This document shows positions 19,504 to 29,002 of a stretch of 64,000 nt of DNA, one piece after another. Both the position numbers and the translations under genes were made by a program. Positions within the stretch are counted from its first letter, which is position 1, and every line of letters begins with the position of its first letter. Where the stretch lies: positions 1 through 64,000 of the forward strand of contig JASBSN010000066.1 in NCBI GenBank assembly GCA_030148915.1, in the 5' to 3' direction. This DNA is from Thiogranum sp. Its GTDB lineage: Bacteria > Pseudomonadota > Gammaproteobacteria > DSM-19610. The notes under the pieces are model-generated. The model searched no databases. It worked only from the letters and a program-made list of their open reading frames with translations, and was not told where the DNA came from.

Positions 19504-19563
19504 GAGTGTCTGACCGACGCTCCGCCAGCCGGCTCGGTAGCGTTTTCCCGGGGCACCGCCATC

Positions 19564-21522
19564 TCAGGACGCCGCCTCCAGCGCGCGCTGTTCCCGGCCA
19601 TCCCGGACTCCAATAATACGTTGCATCAGCGCCGCCCCGTTCAAGTTGTGGTAACCGAGCACCTCTCCAGGCGTTCCACAAGCCGGATGACCTTCAACGG
19701 CGAATTTCACCAATCTTCGTCCACGTAGACGAGGCGACTCCATGAAGGCATTTAGCAGCGTATCGCCGAGTCCTCCATACCTGGCGTGATCGTCCAGCAC
19801 GAAGCTCACGGCGCAATCACCTATTGTTGCTTCCAGCCAGCGCGGATCGACGTTGTTCAGCCACGGCATGTTTACCACGCGCAGCGAGATACCGCGCTCA
19901 TTTAGCAGCTCAGCGGCGATCAACGCCTCGTTCAACATGACCGGTCCGTAGCTGAACAGCACGGTGTCCCGCCCTTCGCTCAACACGCTGCCCCTGCCGA
20001 AACTGAATTGATAATCAGCCGCATGCTGAATAGTCCGTGGCGACGGCCCGATTACCAGGCGCAGCATGCAGCTTTGCCGAGCGCCGTTCACGCACCACTC
20101 GAGCGCCCGCTTCGTTTCCACCGCGGTGGCGGGCTCGATGATGACGCAGCCCGGCAACGCGCCAAATAGCGATATGTCGCGCAGGCTCTGATGCGATTTT
20201 CCCGGGCCGGCTGGAATGAGGCCCGCGTAGTGACATACGTAAATGACTTTTGTATGCTCGGTGGCGTTATTGTAAATCTGCTCGTTGGCGCGCGACGCGA
20301 GAAATACGCCAAAAGAATTCACAATCGGCAAGTATCCCTCCAGCGCAAGCCCGCCCGCCGTAGAAACCATATCCTGTTCGGCGATACCACACTCGATGAA
20401 ACGCGCCGGCCAGGCGTCTTCGAACGGACGCAGGCCGCAGTCCGCGGATAAATCCGCGTCCAGAACCACGATGTCGCTTCGTTGGCCTCCCAGCTCCCAC
20501 AGCGCTTCGCCATAGGCAGTCACCACTTTTTCAGCCCGGTCTTTCAGGCGTGCACTTTTCCGCCTGCGCGAGACGACAACCTCCGCGTTTAGCGGCGGCA
20601 ACCCCAAATTAGAAAGTTGTTCGTCGATCCTTGCCGCAATTTCCGCGTACCCCGCTTCGAAGGCGTCGTCCTCAGGCGCACCAGAGTGCCAGGGATAGTA
20701 TCCATTGGCTGCCTGCAGCGCGGCCGGACCTTCCATAAACGACACACCCTTACCCTTGATCGTCTCGGCGATCAGGACTTTAGGCTTATCGGTCAGCTGC
20801 CGGAAATCCGCCAGCGTCCTGTCGAGCGCCGTAAAGTCGTGGCCGTCACAACAGGCCGCGTACCAGCCAAATGCGGTAAACTTTTTCACCAGATCACCCA
20901 GATCGGTGATTTCACTCACCGGTCTGTCCGATTGAATTTTATTCCTATCAACAATGGCGGTGATATTGTTTACCGACTGGTGGGCCGCGGTCTGTAATGA
21001 CTCCCAGATTTGTCCCTCCTGGAGTTCGCCGTCGCCGGTCATTACAAACACCTGTCCGGATGAGCCACGCAGCTGTTTTGCCAGCGCCATGCCCTTTGCC
21101 TTAGAGATACCCATGCCCAGCGAACCGGTATTGCTTTCAATCCCCGGAATACCGACATCCGGATGACCGTCAGTACCGCCGAGGCGCCGCAGATGGATAA
21201 ACAGCTCACGGGGAATAATGCCCAACGAATACAGAACCGCATAATAAGCGGGAGCATCGTGACCCTTGGACGAGAAGTAGATGTCACGATCGGGGTGATC
21301 ACAACCGAGTCGAAGCGTGTTCATGACTCTGTAATAGAGGAAGGTGACAATATCCACGGAACTGAAGCTGGAGCCGAGGTGACCGGATCCAGCCAGCTTC
21401 ACGCTCGTAAGGGTGTTGGCTCGACACATCTCAGCTATCAGGCGCAGTTTATCGCTACTGTTTCCAGCAGCATTGTTCACCCGCCGGAATTCTGTTTGCG
21501 GAATAAGTCTGATCTCTAGCAT
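19564..21522 (-). CDS. Transketolase-like enzyme in the nonulosonate operon
   Basis: A 652-residue enzyme with all transketolase parts: an N-terminal thiamine-diphosphate domain (GDGELQEGQIWESL, then a second part ending IVDRN), a central pyrimidine domain with the catalytic glutamate in ECGIAEQDM, and a C-terminal domain. It would move a two-carbon ketol unit between sugars. It overlaps the end of neuA by 7 bases and is embedded in the operon, so it probably acts on a glycan precursor and not in central metabolism. Full-length fusion is notable because many polysaccharide-locus versions are split into two genes. Confidence 0.9.
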   Translation of the reverse strand: MLEIRLIPQTEFRRVNNAAGNSSDKLRLIAEMCRANTLTSVKLAGSGHLGSSFSSVDIVTFLYYRVMNTLRLGCDHPDRDIYFSSKGHDAPAYYAVLYSLGIIPRELFIHLRRLGGTDGHPDVGIPGIESNTGSLGMGISKAKGMALAKQLRGSSGQVFVMTGDGELQEGQIWESLQTAAHQSVNNITAIVDRNKIQSDRPVSEITDLGDLVKKFTAFGWYAACCDGHDFTALDRTLADFRQLTDKPKVLIAETIKGKGVSFMEGPAALQAANGYYPWHSGAPEDDAFEAGYAEIAARIDEQLSNLGLPPLNAEVVVSRRRKSARLKDRAEKVVTAYGEALWELGGQRSDIVVLDADLSADCGLRPFEDAWPARFIECGIAEQDMVSTAGGLALEGYLPIVNSFGVFLASRANEQIYNNATEHTKVIYVCHYAGLIPAGPGKSHQSLRDISLFGALPGCVIIEPATAVETKRALEWCVNGARQSCMLRLVIGPSPRTIQHAADYQFSFGRGSVLSEGRDTVLFSYGPVMLNEALIAAELLNERGISLRVVNMPWLNNVDPRWLEATIGDCAVSFVLDDHARYGGLGDTLLNAFMESPRLRGRRLVKFAVEGHPACGTPGEVLGYHNLNGAALMQRIIGVRDGREQRALEAAS

Positions 21523-22301
21523 TTTTGCTGGTGCCTCTCTAGGAGATATGGAAAGGGTGTGACGACGGGCAGTTTCGCCCGGCCGTTGCTTGCCAGAGAT
21601 TGCGCAAGGCCCCAGTCGTACTCGCTGTTGATATCGAAACCTTCGTGGCTTTTTGTAAAAAAAGGGGCCAGAACATCTCCAGCGATAGTCGCTTTTTCAA
21701 AAACTACCCGCGTCCAGGCGATCTCCAGACTGGCATTCTGCACATACACCTCAGGCAGCGCCGCATACTGGCTGCTGTGCCAAGGCTGTGAGGACGGCTG
21801 TAACGGCAACACGGGCTGCATACGACGGTCTTTCACCACCCACATTTTCCCCGGGTGCTGTTGACATTTTTCAACCGCACGCAGTGAATCGACACCGTCT
21901 TCGGACAAAAACACAGCCCAGGCGCGCCGGATGGTTTCCGCCAACCGAAACGGGCTGGTCGGACGCAGTATGCTGAAGCAATCGTATTCGCGGCCTGTCC
22001 GCCGGAGCCTGTCAAGGGTATAAGCGACCCACTCGATATCCGCGGACATGTCACCGGCTAGGGCGGTAGGGCGCAGAAAGGGTATTTGTGCACCGTAGTG
22101 TGCTGCGATATCGGCGTACCGCCCGGAGTCCGTCGACACCACAACATCGGTAAAGACGCCGCTGTGCAATGCCGCCGCAATGGAATAGCCGATCAGGGGG
22201 TGCCCGGCCAGAGCCCGAATATTCTTGTCTTTTACCCGCTTTGAACCGGCCCTTGCCGGAATCAGCGCGAGCACTCTGTGGGTTTGTGCTGAAGCGCGCA
22301 T
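21516..22301 (-). CDS. Acylneuraminate cytidylyltransferase family protein (NeuA-like)
   Basis: A 261-residue CMP-sugar synthetase that would activate the nonulosonate with CTP. The nucleotide-binding signature IPARAGSKRVKDKN is at residues 15-28, and LRPTSPFR and SEYDWGLA follow at the expected positions. The ATG directly follows the stop of the aldehyde dehydrogenase gene, and its end overlaps the transketolase start. The exact sugar (Neu5Ac, Kdn, legionaminic-type or another) cannot be told from sequence. Confidence 0.92.
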   Translation of the reverse strand: MRASAQTHRVLALIPARAGSKRVKDKNIRALAGHPLIGYSIAAALHSGVFTDVVVSTDSGRYADIAAHYGAQIPFLRPTALAGDMSADIEWVAYTLDRLRRTGREYDCFSILRPTSPFRLAETIRRAWAVFLSEDGVDSLRAVEKCQQHPGKMWVVKDRRMQPVLPLQPSSQPWHSSQYAALPEVYVQNASLEIAWTRVVFEKATIAGDVLAPFFTKSHEGFDINSEYDWGLAQSLASNGRAKLPVVTPFPYLLERHQQKC

Positions 22302-23774
22302 CTAGACAACTCCCGGATCGATATTAATGTAGATGTTCTTCAGGTTCGAATACACATCCATTGCCTCGGTTCCGGGCTCCCGCCATCCGTTACCGGATTG
22401 CTTGAGCCCTCCAAAGGGCATATGCGGCTCGCTGCCATGGGTGCCGCCGTTGACCACGGCCACACCGGCCTGCACTTTCCGGGCGAACTCGGTGGCGCGG
22501 TGAACGCTGGCGGTGTGAATGCTGGCGGTGAGGCCATACGGCGAGTCGTTGGCCATTTGCAGCGCCTCTGCGAAGTCGGTGGCGCGGTACAAACAGGTGA
22601 TCGGTCCAAACAGTTCCGTGGTGGAGATCTCGTCGTGGGGGCTGACGTTCTCGATGACAGTCGGCGCCATATAAAACCCGCCGGCATGTTTCTCATCGCT
22701 CAGACGCTGGCCACCGGCCGCCACCACTGCGCCCCGCTGCCGAGCACCGTTGATTTGTGCGAGCATATTATTGAGCTGTTTTTCGTTAATTACTGGACCG
22801 AAGTCGTCGTCGCTGCCAGGGCCCACACTTAAAACCCGACTGCGCTCCACAAACCGGTCTCGGAATGCCGCATAGACGGATGCAAATATAATGATGCGAC
22901 TGGCCGCGGCGCAACGCTGACCGGCATTGCTGAATGCGGCAAGCAGCGCCCATTCCAGGGCGCTGTCGAGGTCGGCATCGTCGCACACGACGAGTGGATT
23001 CTTTCCGCCCAACTCCAGCGAGCATCGTGTCAGCCGCTCACCGGCCGCCGCCGCGATTCGCCGCCCCACGGCCGTGGAACCGGTAAAGCTGATAACATCT
23101 ATACGGGGATCGGCCACCAGCGCTGCACCGGCTTCGTCACCACGGCCCTGAACAATATTGAGCACCCCAGCCGGGACACCCGCCGCAGCGGCGATTGTGC
23201 CGAAAAGCCAGGCGCTCGCTGGCGCGTCCTCCGCGGCCTTGAGAACCACGGTGTTACCACAAACCAATGCGGGGAAAACTTTCCACGCGACATTGGCGAT
23301 AGGCGTATTGGCGGCGACGATCAGCCCGGCCACCCCGAGCGGCTGGCGCACGGTCATAGCGTGCTTGTCGGGCACCGCGCTGGTAGTGGTACGGCCGTAG
23401 AGGCGACGTCCCTCACCGGCCATGAACTCGCCCTGAGCGATCGCGGCATCGGTCTCTGCAAGAGCGGCACTTGAAGACATACCGGTCTCGACAGCAACCA
23501 CCGCGGCGATATCGCTCCGGCGTGCGCGCATCAATTGGGCAATGCCGTGCAAGAGCTCACCACGCTGCACGGGGGTGAGCCCGGCCCACGCCGTCTGCGC
23601 GGCGAGCGCGGCCTCAATGGCCTGGCGCACATCCTCTCGCGCGGACCTTGCAACTTCGTATATCCGCTGACCGCTATGCGGGGACAGCTTGTTAAAAGTC
23701 GCAGCGGATAAGGCTTGGCGCTGATCGCCGTTAATCCAGTTAGGGACAACAGGAGGTATGAACTCAGGGAACAT
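22302..23774 (-). CDS. Aldehyde dehydrogenase family protein
   Basis: A 490-residue NAD(P)-dependent aldehyde dehydrogenase with catalytic Cys288 (NAGQRC), general base Glu254 (LELGGKNP) and the cofactor loop FTGSTAVG. ATG 23774 was chosen because it lies 20 bases after the SDR stop; a TTG nine codons upstream is possible. Its place between neuA and the SDR suggests oxidation of a sugar aldehyde or removal of a reactive intermediate in glycan precursor synthesis. The substrate is unknown. Confidence 0.9.
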   Translation of the reverse strand: MFPEFIPPVVPNWINGDQRQALSAATFNKLSPHSGQRIYEVARSAREDVRQAIEAALAAQTAWAGLTPVQRGELLHGIAQLMRARRSDIAAVVAVETGMSSSAALAETDAAIAQGEFMAGEGRRLYGRTTTSAVPDKHAMTVRQPLGVAGLIVAANTPIANVAWKVFPALVCGNTVVLKAAEDAPASAWLFGTIAAAAGVPAGVLNIVQGRGDEAGAALVADPRIDVISFTGSTAVGRRIAAAAGERLTRCSLELGGKNPLVVCDDADLDSALEWALLAAFSNAGQRCAAASRIIIFASVYAAFRDRFVERSRVLSVGPGSDDDFGPVINEKQLNNMLAQINGARQRGAVVAAGGQRLSDEKHAGGFYMAPTVIENVSPHDEISTTELFGPITCLYRATDFAEALQMANDSPYGLTASIHTASVHRATEFARKVQAGVAVVNGGTHGSEPHMPFGGLKQSGNGWREPGTEAMDVYSNLKNIYINIDPGVV

Positions 23775-23794
23775 TCGGGCGGCTCGCGGATTTT

Positions 23795-24607
23795 TTACCA
23801 AGCGGAGAAACCGCCGTCCACCACCAGCTCGGTGCCAGTAACGTAGGATGATGCCGGCGAAGCGAGAAACAGCAGCGGTCCACCAAGCTCCTCGCTGGCG
23901 GCCATCCGCCGCATGGGCACTCGATCGCAGAATTTTCTTCTGAATGCCTCGTCCTGGTCGGCCTGCACGCCACCGGGCGACAGCGCGTTGACCCGTATAC
24001 CGGCGCCCGCCCAGTGCGTGGCCAGATAGCGCGTCAGGCTGACAACCGCCGCCTTGGATGCGGCGTACGCCGGTGGCTTCAGAAAGGGCGGATCACTGCG
24101 AATGTGGTCGTAGAACCTCTTGTCCGGGGAAACACCGGCATACAGCGAACCGATATTGATGATCGAGCCCCGTCCCGCGCTCGCCATCCGGGCACCGAAA
24201 ACCTGACTGGTCAGGAACAGGCCCAGTGTATTCACGTCGAAAATTTCCCGGCACTCGGTGAGCGGAATGTCTTCGAGGCGATAACTCTGCCCACTCGCAC
24301 CGGGCGGACGGTCGATGGCCGCGTTGTTGACCAGAACCGACGGCACCCCCCGGCTTTCGACGCATTCCGCAGCTACAGCTTCAAGCGCCGGACGGTCTCT
24401 GATATCGACTGATTCCAGCTTGAGGCGCGCCTCACCGTAGCGTGTCTGCAACTCAGCGAACTCCATTGGCACCCCAGCACCGGGCAGATCCAGCGCAATA
24501 ACCGAAGCACCGGCGGCGAGCAACACCTCGATCCAAACCGGACCCAACTTGCCTAGCGCTCCGGTGACAATCGCAATCTCGCACTCCAGGCTAAACAATG
24601 CCTTCAA
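23795..24607 (-). CDS. Short-chain dehydrogenase/reductase
   Basis: A 270-residue SDR with the cofactor motif TGALGKLG (residues 15-22), NNAA near 94-97, Ser154 and the catalytic Tyr181-x3-Lys185. It overlaps the end of neuB by 4 bases (ATG at 24605-24607). Similar SDRs accompany neuB in legionaminic-type and other nonulosonate loci, where they probably modify the sugar. Substrate unknown. Confidence 0.9.
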   Translation of the reverse strand: MKALFSLECEIAIVTGALGKLGPVWIEVLLAAGASVIALDLPGAGVPMEFAELQTRYGEARLKLESVDIRDRPALEAVAAECVESRGVPSVLVNNAAIDRPPGASGQSYRLEDIPLTECREIFDVNTLGLFLTSQVFGARMASAGRGSIINIGSLYAGVSPDKRFYDHIRSDPPFLKPPAYAASKAAVVSLTRYLATHWAGAGIRVNALSPGGVQADQDEAFRRKFCDRVPMRRMAASEELGGPLLFLASPASSYVTGTELVVDGGFSAW

Positions 24608-25683
24608 GATACGGCCATCTCACGCCAATGTTCCGCCCCGTTCAATAGCTCAAAGGCGATCGCTTCGTCTTCTGTCATCGCCCGAGAGATGACCCGGCCG
24701 ATAACTTTGTCTAGCTCGTAGGGCGGAAGCCCGTCTCCCGGTGACTTGACGGCAATGTCCTCGAGACGCAAGGTGTGCCCCGCAGGTAAATCACGCGCGA
24801 CGACCAGCTTTTTCCCCATCTTCGTGATCGAGGGAATTTCGCTGTTATAGACTTTTTTGACACCGTCGCCTATCGCAACTTCCAGCCTGCTGAGGTCGCG
24901 CACCAGCTTTCGCAACCCGCCGGGCTCCAGCGAAAAAGCATGGTCAGTGCCTTTCCAGGTATGGTTAAAGGTAAAATGCTTTTCCACGATACGTGCGCCC
25001 AGCATAAACGCGGCTATCGCCATGGCAATGCCATTGTCATGAGAGGACAGACCAATAGTGGCTCTGGGAAAACGCTCGCGGAAGGTAGTAATTACGCGCA
25101 AGTTGAGTTCGCTGAACTGTGCCGGATAGCCCGCGGTGCACTGAAGAATACCCAACTGCTCATTGATCGGCATAATGGCATCATAGGCACGGTTGACGTC
25201 CTCCATCGTACCGCCCCCGGTACTGATTACCATTGGCTTACCGAACTGCGCAATATGTCGAAGCAGGGGAATGTTCTTCAAGTCTCCGGAGGCCACCTTG
25301 AAAGCGGAAACGTCCAGTTTTTGCAAAAAATCGGCACTGGATAAATCAAACGCTGTAGCGAGAACTGTAATGCCAATCTCCCGCCCATAATCCATCAGCT
25401 CGCGATATTCACTCCAGCCGAACTCAAGATACTCCCGGTGCTCACCGTAGGTTCGGCCAAAACTGTTTTCATGATCGTAAAGCCTGTCGTAGCTGGCCCT
25501 GGTAAATAGCTGGCGATTATCACGCTTTTGCAGCTTGACCGCATTGACCCCGCATTCTTTTGCCACGCGCAGCATATCCAAGGCTGTTTCGAGTCTACCC
25601 TGGTGGTTGTGTCCGATTTCCGCAATGGTGTAACAACCGCTGTTGTCATCGATCGCTCTGTTGTCAATTGTCAGTTTTCGCAT
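24604..25683 (-). CDS. NeuB-family nonulosonate (sialic acid-type) synthase
   Basis: A 359-residue enzyme that condenses phosphoenolpyruvate with a six-carbon sugar to give a nine-carbon acid. Landmarks are AEIGHNHQG near the N-terminus, the barrel segments AFKVASGDL and CTAGYPA, the EKHFTF active-site element, and a C-terminal SAF domain (about residues 290-350). Start ATG 25681-25683 has GAGGAG about nine bases upstream; an in-frame start 11 codons earlier lacks one. It is first in an eight-gene operon. No UDP-GlcNAc 2-epimerase (neuC) is present here, so the substrate sugar is open. Confidence 0.93.
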   Translation of the reverse strand: MRKLTIDNRAIDDNSGCYTIAEIGHNHQGRLETALDMLRVAKECGVNAVKLQKRDNRQLFTRASYDRLYDHENSFGRTYGEHREYLEFGWSEYRELMDYGREIGITVLATAFDLSSADFLQKLDVSAFKVASGDLKNIPLLRHIAQFGKPMVISTGGGTMEDVNRAYDAIMPINEQLGILQCTAGYPAQFSELNLRVITTFRERFPRATIGLSSHDNGIAMAIAAFMLGARIVEKHFTFNHTWKGTDHAFSLEPGGLRKLVRDLSRLEVAIGDGVKKVYNSEIPSITKMGKKLVVARDLPAGHTLRLEDIAVKSPGDGLPPYELDKVIGRVISRAMTEDEAIAFELLNGAEHWREMAVS

Positions 25684-25861
25684 ACAGCTTGGCTCCTCGG
25701 CAACTCGGTCGGTCATCTGCTACAGGCAGGCCACTTGACCTGGTGGCGTCGGAGTATACTTTCTTCTCACTTGCCGACTGAATCGTCCCCCCGTGTCTAA
25801 AGACAGGCGTTCGTCTTACATCGTATGCTAAAAAGAGGCAATCAAAACGGGACATCTGGTA

Positions 25862-26812
25862 GTGGGACGAATACTGTTTCGAACAACATTCAAGCACTCG
25901 CCCCGGCTGCGCAGGCTGGCATTGCACGTCGAGGGTGCGATGCTTCATCTGTTTTGGAAACTGATAACACGGATGTCTGCGCATCGCGCCTGCTCGCTCG
26001 GCAGAGCGCTGTCCGGCTGGCTGGGCCCGAAAAGCCATAGACATGCGCAGCTAAAGAAAAACCTTAGGCTTGCTTTTCCGGCGCATTCCGCAGCCGAAAT
26101 CGAGCTGCTGGCGCAAGGGGTCTGGAAAAATCTCGGCGCAGTGATGGCAGAAGCCCCGCACTTGAGTTCAATGACCGTCGGCGGCGCCAATCCATCGGTG
26201 CATGTGAGCATCGACGCCGCGACGCGACCGATACTGGACCAGCGACAACCCGCCGTCTACGTGAGCGCCCACCTCGCCAACTGGGAAATTGCCGCGCTCA
26301 CTATAGCCAGACTCGGTGTACCCCTCAGCGTCGTCTACGGAGCGCAGCGCAACCCTGCTCTCGAAGCGTTGATCCAGGACTGCCGCGGCGTGCTCGGTTG
26401 TCGACTGGTAGAAAAAAGCAGCGCCATGCGCCGGCTCGTCGGCGACATCGGCGAAGGCCGCTCGGTAGGTCTGTTAGTGGATCAGCGCGTGGACAGCGGC
26501 GTATTGGCCCCGTTCTTCGGCATACTTGCGCGGACAACAACCAGCCCCGCCCGGCTGGCGTTGAAACTGGGTTGTCCTCTGGTACCCGTTCAGGTTGAAC
26601 GACTGGGCGACGCCTGCTTCAGGACCGTATTTCACCCGCCGCTGCCGGTGAACCTCAAGGCGAGCGATGCGGAAAACATTCTGCAGCTAACCACTCAGAT
26701 CAACGGGTTGTTCGAAACATGGATCCGCCTTCGACCGGAGCAATGGTTGTGCTTAAAGCGACGCTGGCCGGTCCCTGAATACGCCGCCTCGACGAACAAC
26801 ACAGGAGCGTAA
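25862..26812 (+). CDS. LpxL/HtrB-family acyltransferase
   Basis: A 316-residue inner-membrane acyltransferase of the lipid A late-acyltransferase family. The catalytic His-x4-Glu is in SAHLANWEIAAL, followed by the usual GLLVDQRV and APFFG segments. It would add a fatty acyl chain to lipid A or a related glycolipid. It starts at GTG 25862, 178 bases from the divergent neuB, and is followed after 6 bases by a glycosyltransferase gene. Confidence 0.88.
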   Translation: MGRILFRTTFKHSPRLRRLALHVEGAMLHLFWKLITRMSAHRACSLGRALSGWLGPKSHRHAQLKKNLRLAFPAHSAAEIELLAQGVWKNLGAVMAEAPHLSSMTVGGANPSVHVSIDAATRPILDQRQPAVYVSAHLANWEIAALTIARLGVPLSVVYGAQRNPALEALIQDCRGVLGCRLVEKSSAMRRLVGDIGEGRSVGLLVDQRVDSGVLAPFFGILARTTTSPARLALKLGCPLVPVQVERLGDACFRTVFHPPLPVNLKASDAENILQLTTQINGLFETWIRLRPEQWLCLKRRWPVPEYAASTNNTGA

Positions 26813-26818
26813 CGGGCC

Positions 26819-27808
26819 ATGCGGATAAGCTCGGTTTCCATCGTCAGAAATGAATCGGACATAATCGAGTCATTCATACGCTACAATCTGCAGTTTATTG
26901 ACCATATGTGGGTCATCGATCACAACAGCGCCGATCCCACGCGCGCCATTCTACGGCGGCTTATCAGAGAAGGGCTGCCACTTACACTGTTGCTGGCGTT
27001 CGATTCAGAGCACCGTCAGGCGCAACGGCTGACTGCCCTGGCACGCAAGGCCGCCATTACCGACCGCGCTGATGTCATCATGCCGCTCGACGCTGATGAG
27101 TTCATTCTGGCCAAGGGCGGTCGGGCGGAACTGGAAGCCCGCCTTCACGAAACGGCCAGCAGACCGGTGCTACTACCCTGGACAACTTATGCCCCGACGC
27201 CGGACGACGATGAGCAAGAAGCGGACTGCTTGAGACGCGTGGTGCACAGGTGTCAACCGGACGGTGAAAAAGGCTATTTCAAGGTCGCGGTTCCGGCCCA
27301 CTTGTTCCTCGATACCGCCACATCGCTTGCAGAAGGCAGTCACAGCATAGTTAGAAAAGATGATACCCCCATTGAGCACATTCGCGGCACCGGGCTGGGC
27401 ATAGCGCACTACCCGATTCGTAGCGCCGAGCAGGCGCTTGGAAAGATATTGCTCGGCGAACTCTCTCTGCGCCTGAAAAGCGAACGCAAATCCGGTGAAG
27501 GCCGTCACTGGGCGGATCTGTACGTGCGCACTCGCCATAATCTCTCGCTCAGCAAAACGGATCTACTCGCTATTGCCACCAGCTATGCCCGCAGGGGCCC
27601 ACACTGCGTCGTGCGCGACCCTATTGACCCCATCCCCTATACCGGACTGCGCTACCCGGAGCTGATGGATACCGGCGTCACCCGTCGCATAATTGCATTT
27701 ACAGAACAAGTGATTCAGGCCCGATCGCAGCACAATCGCCTCACCGGGCAGTACGCTTTTACGCCAGAGCATCGTGCCACCGCAAAGCACCTGTCAGGGA
27801 AGTTTTAG
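26819..27808 (+). CDS. Family 2-type glycosyltransferase
   Basis: A 329-residue cytoplasmic protein with a GT-A-like N-terminus: VSIVRNESDIIESFIRYNL, WVIDHNSADPT and a DxD motif in PLDADEF around residue 80. This pattern matches the Glyco_tranf_2_4 group. It probably acts on lipopolysaccharide or the surface glycan. It shares a transcript with the acyltransferase. Its end overlaps the convergent O-antigen ligase gene by 15 bases. Confidence 0.83.
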   Translation: MRISSVSIVRNESDIIESFIRYNLQFIDHMWVIDHNSADPTRAILRRLIREGLPLTLLLAFDSEHRQAQRLTALARKAAITDRADVIMPLDADEFILAKGGRAELEARLHETASRPVLLPWTTYAPTPDDDEQEADCLRRVVHRCQPDGEKGYFKVAVPAHLFLDTATSLAEGSHSIVRKDDTPIEHIRGTGLGIAHYPIRSAEQALGKILLGELSLRLKSERKSGEGRHWADLYVRTRHNLSLSKTDLLAIATSYARRGPHCVVRDPIDPIPYTGLRYPELMDTGVTRRIIAFTEQVIQARSQHNRLTGQYAFTPEHRATAKHLSGKF

Positions 27809-28996
27809 CCGCTCCGCGCGCGGCAAAACCCTTGGCGCCGAGGCGAGTGCAATCGGCAACCAGAAATACAACCACGCCTCGTTGGGCGGACCAAGCAGTC
27901 TATCCGTATCGGCAAGCATACAGACGATACTGTAGACCATCAGCGCGGCAAACACCGGCTCGCCACCCTGACGCCATTTGGCAATGGCGTTGCTGATCGC
28001 TTGTATGAGCAGCAGGATGAGCAACCCCAGGCCGATTATTCCGCCGTCGCGCGCCGCACTCAGGTAACCGCTGTGGGCGTGGACAAATACGTGACCAGCC
28101 ACCGTCACAGTCGTGTCACTACAGTAGCCATGCCCTGTCAGGGGCGCTGTGGAGATTCGCTCGACGGTAGTGCGCCAGATCGCAGCCCGGTATCCTACAC
28201 CCTCGGTAAAACGTTCCAAGAGGCGTGCGCCAAACATGACACTCAATAAGATCAGCGCTAAGGCAAGCGCGAGCGCGGCTGACGACCAGCGCCGGCAGCA
28301 GAATAATATGCCGAGACCGATGACGACTGCCACCACGGCATTCCTGCTCTGCGTCAACAGCACCACCGTACACAGCACACTAAAGACCAGCAGGGAAAAC
28401 ATCCGGCGGGGTACGGATTGCGCTGCCAACAGATGTGCAGCGTTCAGCAGCACCAACGGCCCGTAAGCGAGGCCCACCAGCACCGGATTGTTGAGCTTAC
28501 TGAAAGAGACCAGCCTCGATTGCGGAAACGGGTGGTCGGCATACCAGATAACAATCGAAGCCAGGCCGAACACGGCGGCGCCCACGGAAACCAGTTTCAG
28601 CAGCGTCCAGAGTCCGTCGCCGGATTGGTGTACCAGCAGCATCGATACCGACAGGAATGACGCTGTCAGCAGCCCCTGGCCAGCGGCGGCGGCGATACAC
28701 TGGCGCCCGGCGCCGTCACTCCAGGTTGCGCTTACGGCCATGTAGGCTATAAACGCGAGCGCCAGACGCGGGCCTCGTCGCAGGCATATCCAGCGCAGCG
28801 TCAGGAGCACGAATGGCAGAAACGGCGGCAACACGCCGCCCACATAGAACCAGTATCGCTGGTGGGCTTCGGGGAAAGAAAAAAGCCCGCTTAAAAATAA
28901 CCCGTAACTAACAAACAGTAACCGGATTAATCTGCTCTGCGAGCCTTGCGGATCCGGATCACGCGCCGTCTCCAAGCCCGGCCACCAGGCTCTCAC
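27794..28996 (-). CDS. O-antigen ligase family membrane protein (WaaL/Wzy_C type)
   Basis: A 400-residue protein with about 10-12 membrane helices and a Wzy_C-type periplasmic region (TQSRNA, then GYRAAIWRTTVERISTAPLTGHGYCS and HAHSGYL). It would attach or polymerise surface polysaccharide at the periplasmic face. The GTG start at 28996 is 6 bases after the ubiT stop, so it appears to lie in the luxR-ubiT transcript, an unusual partnership. Confidence 0.87.
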   Translation of the reverse strand: MRAWWPGLETARDPDPQGSQSRLIRLLFVSYGLFLSGLFSFPEAHQRYWFYVGGVLPPFLPFVLLTLRWICLRRGPRLALAFIAYMAVSATWSDGAGRQCIAAAAGQGLLTASFLSVSMLLVHQSGDGLWTLLKLVSVGAAVFGLASIVIWYADHPFPQSRLVSFSKLNNPVLVGLAYGPLVLLNAAHLLAAQSVPRRMFSLLVFSVLCTVVLLTQSRNAVVAVVIGLGILFCCRRWSSAALALALALILLSVMFGARLLERFTEGVGYRAAIWRTTVERISTAPLTGHGYCSDTTVTVAGHVFVHAHSGYLSAARDGGIIGLGLLILLLIQAISNAIAKWRQGGEPVFAALMVYSIVCMLADTDRLLGPPNEAWLYFWLPIALASAPRVLPRAERLKLP

Positions 28997-29002
28997 GACG
29001 AG

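Noticed and set aside
25664-26044. 126-codon minus-strand frame upstream of neuB
   Set aside because: It lies antisense to the acyltransferase start and out of frame with neuB; no ribosome site or homology.
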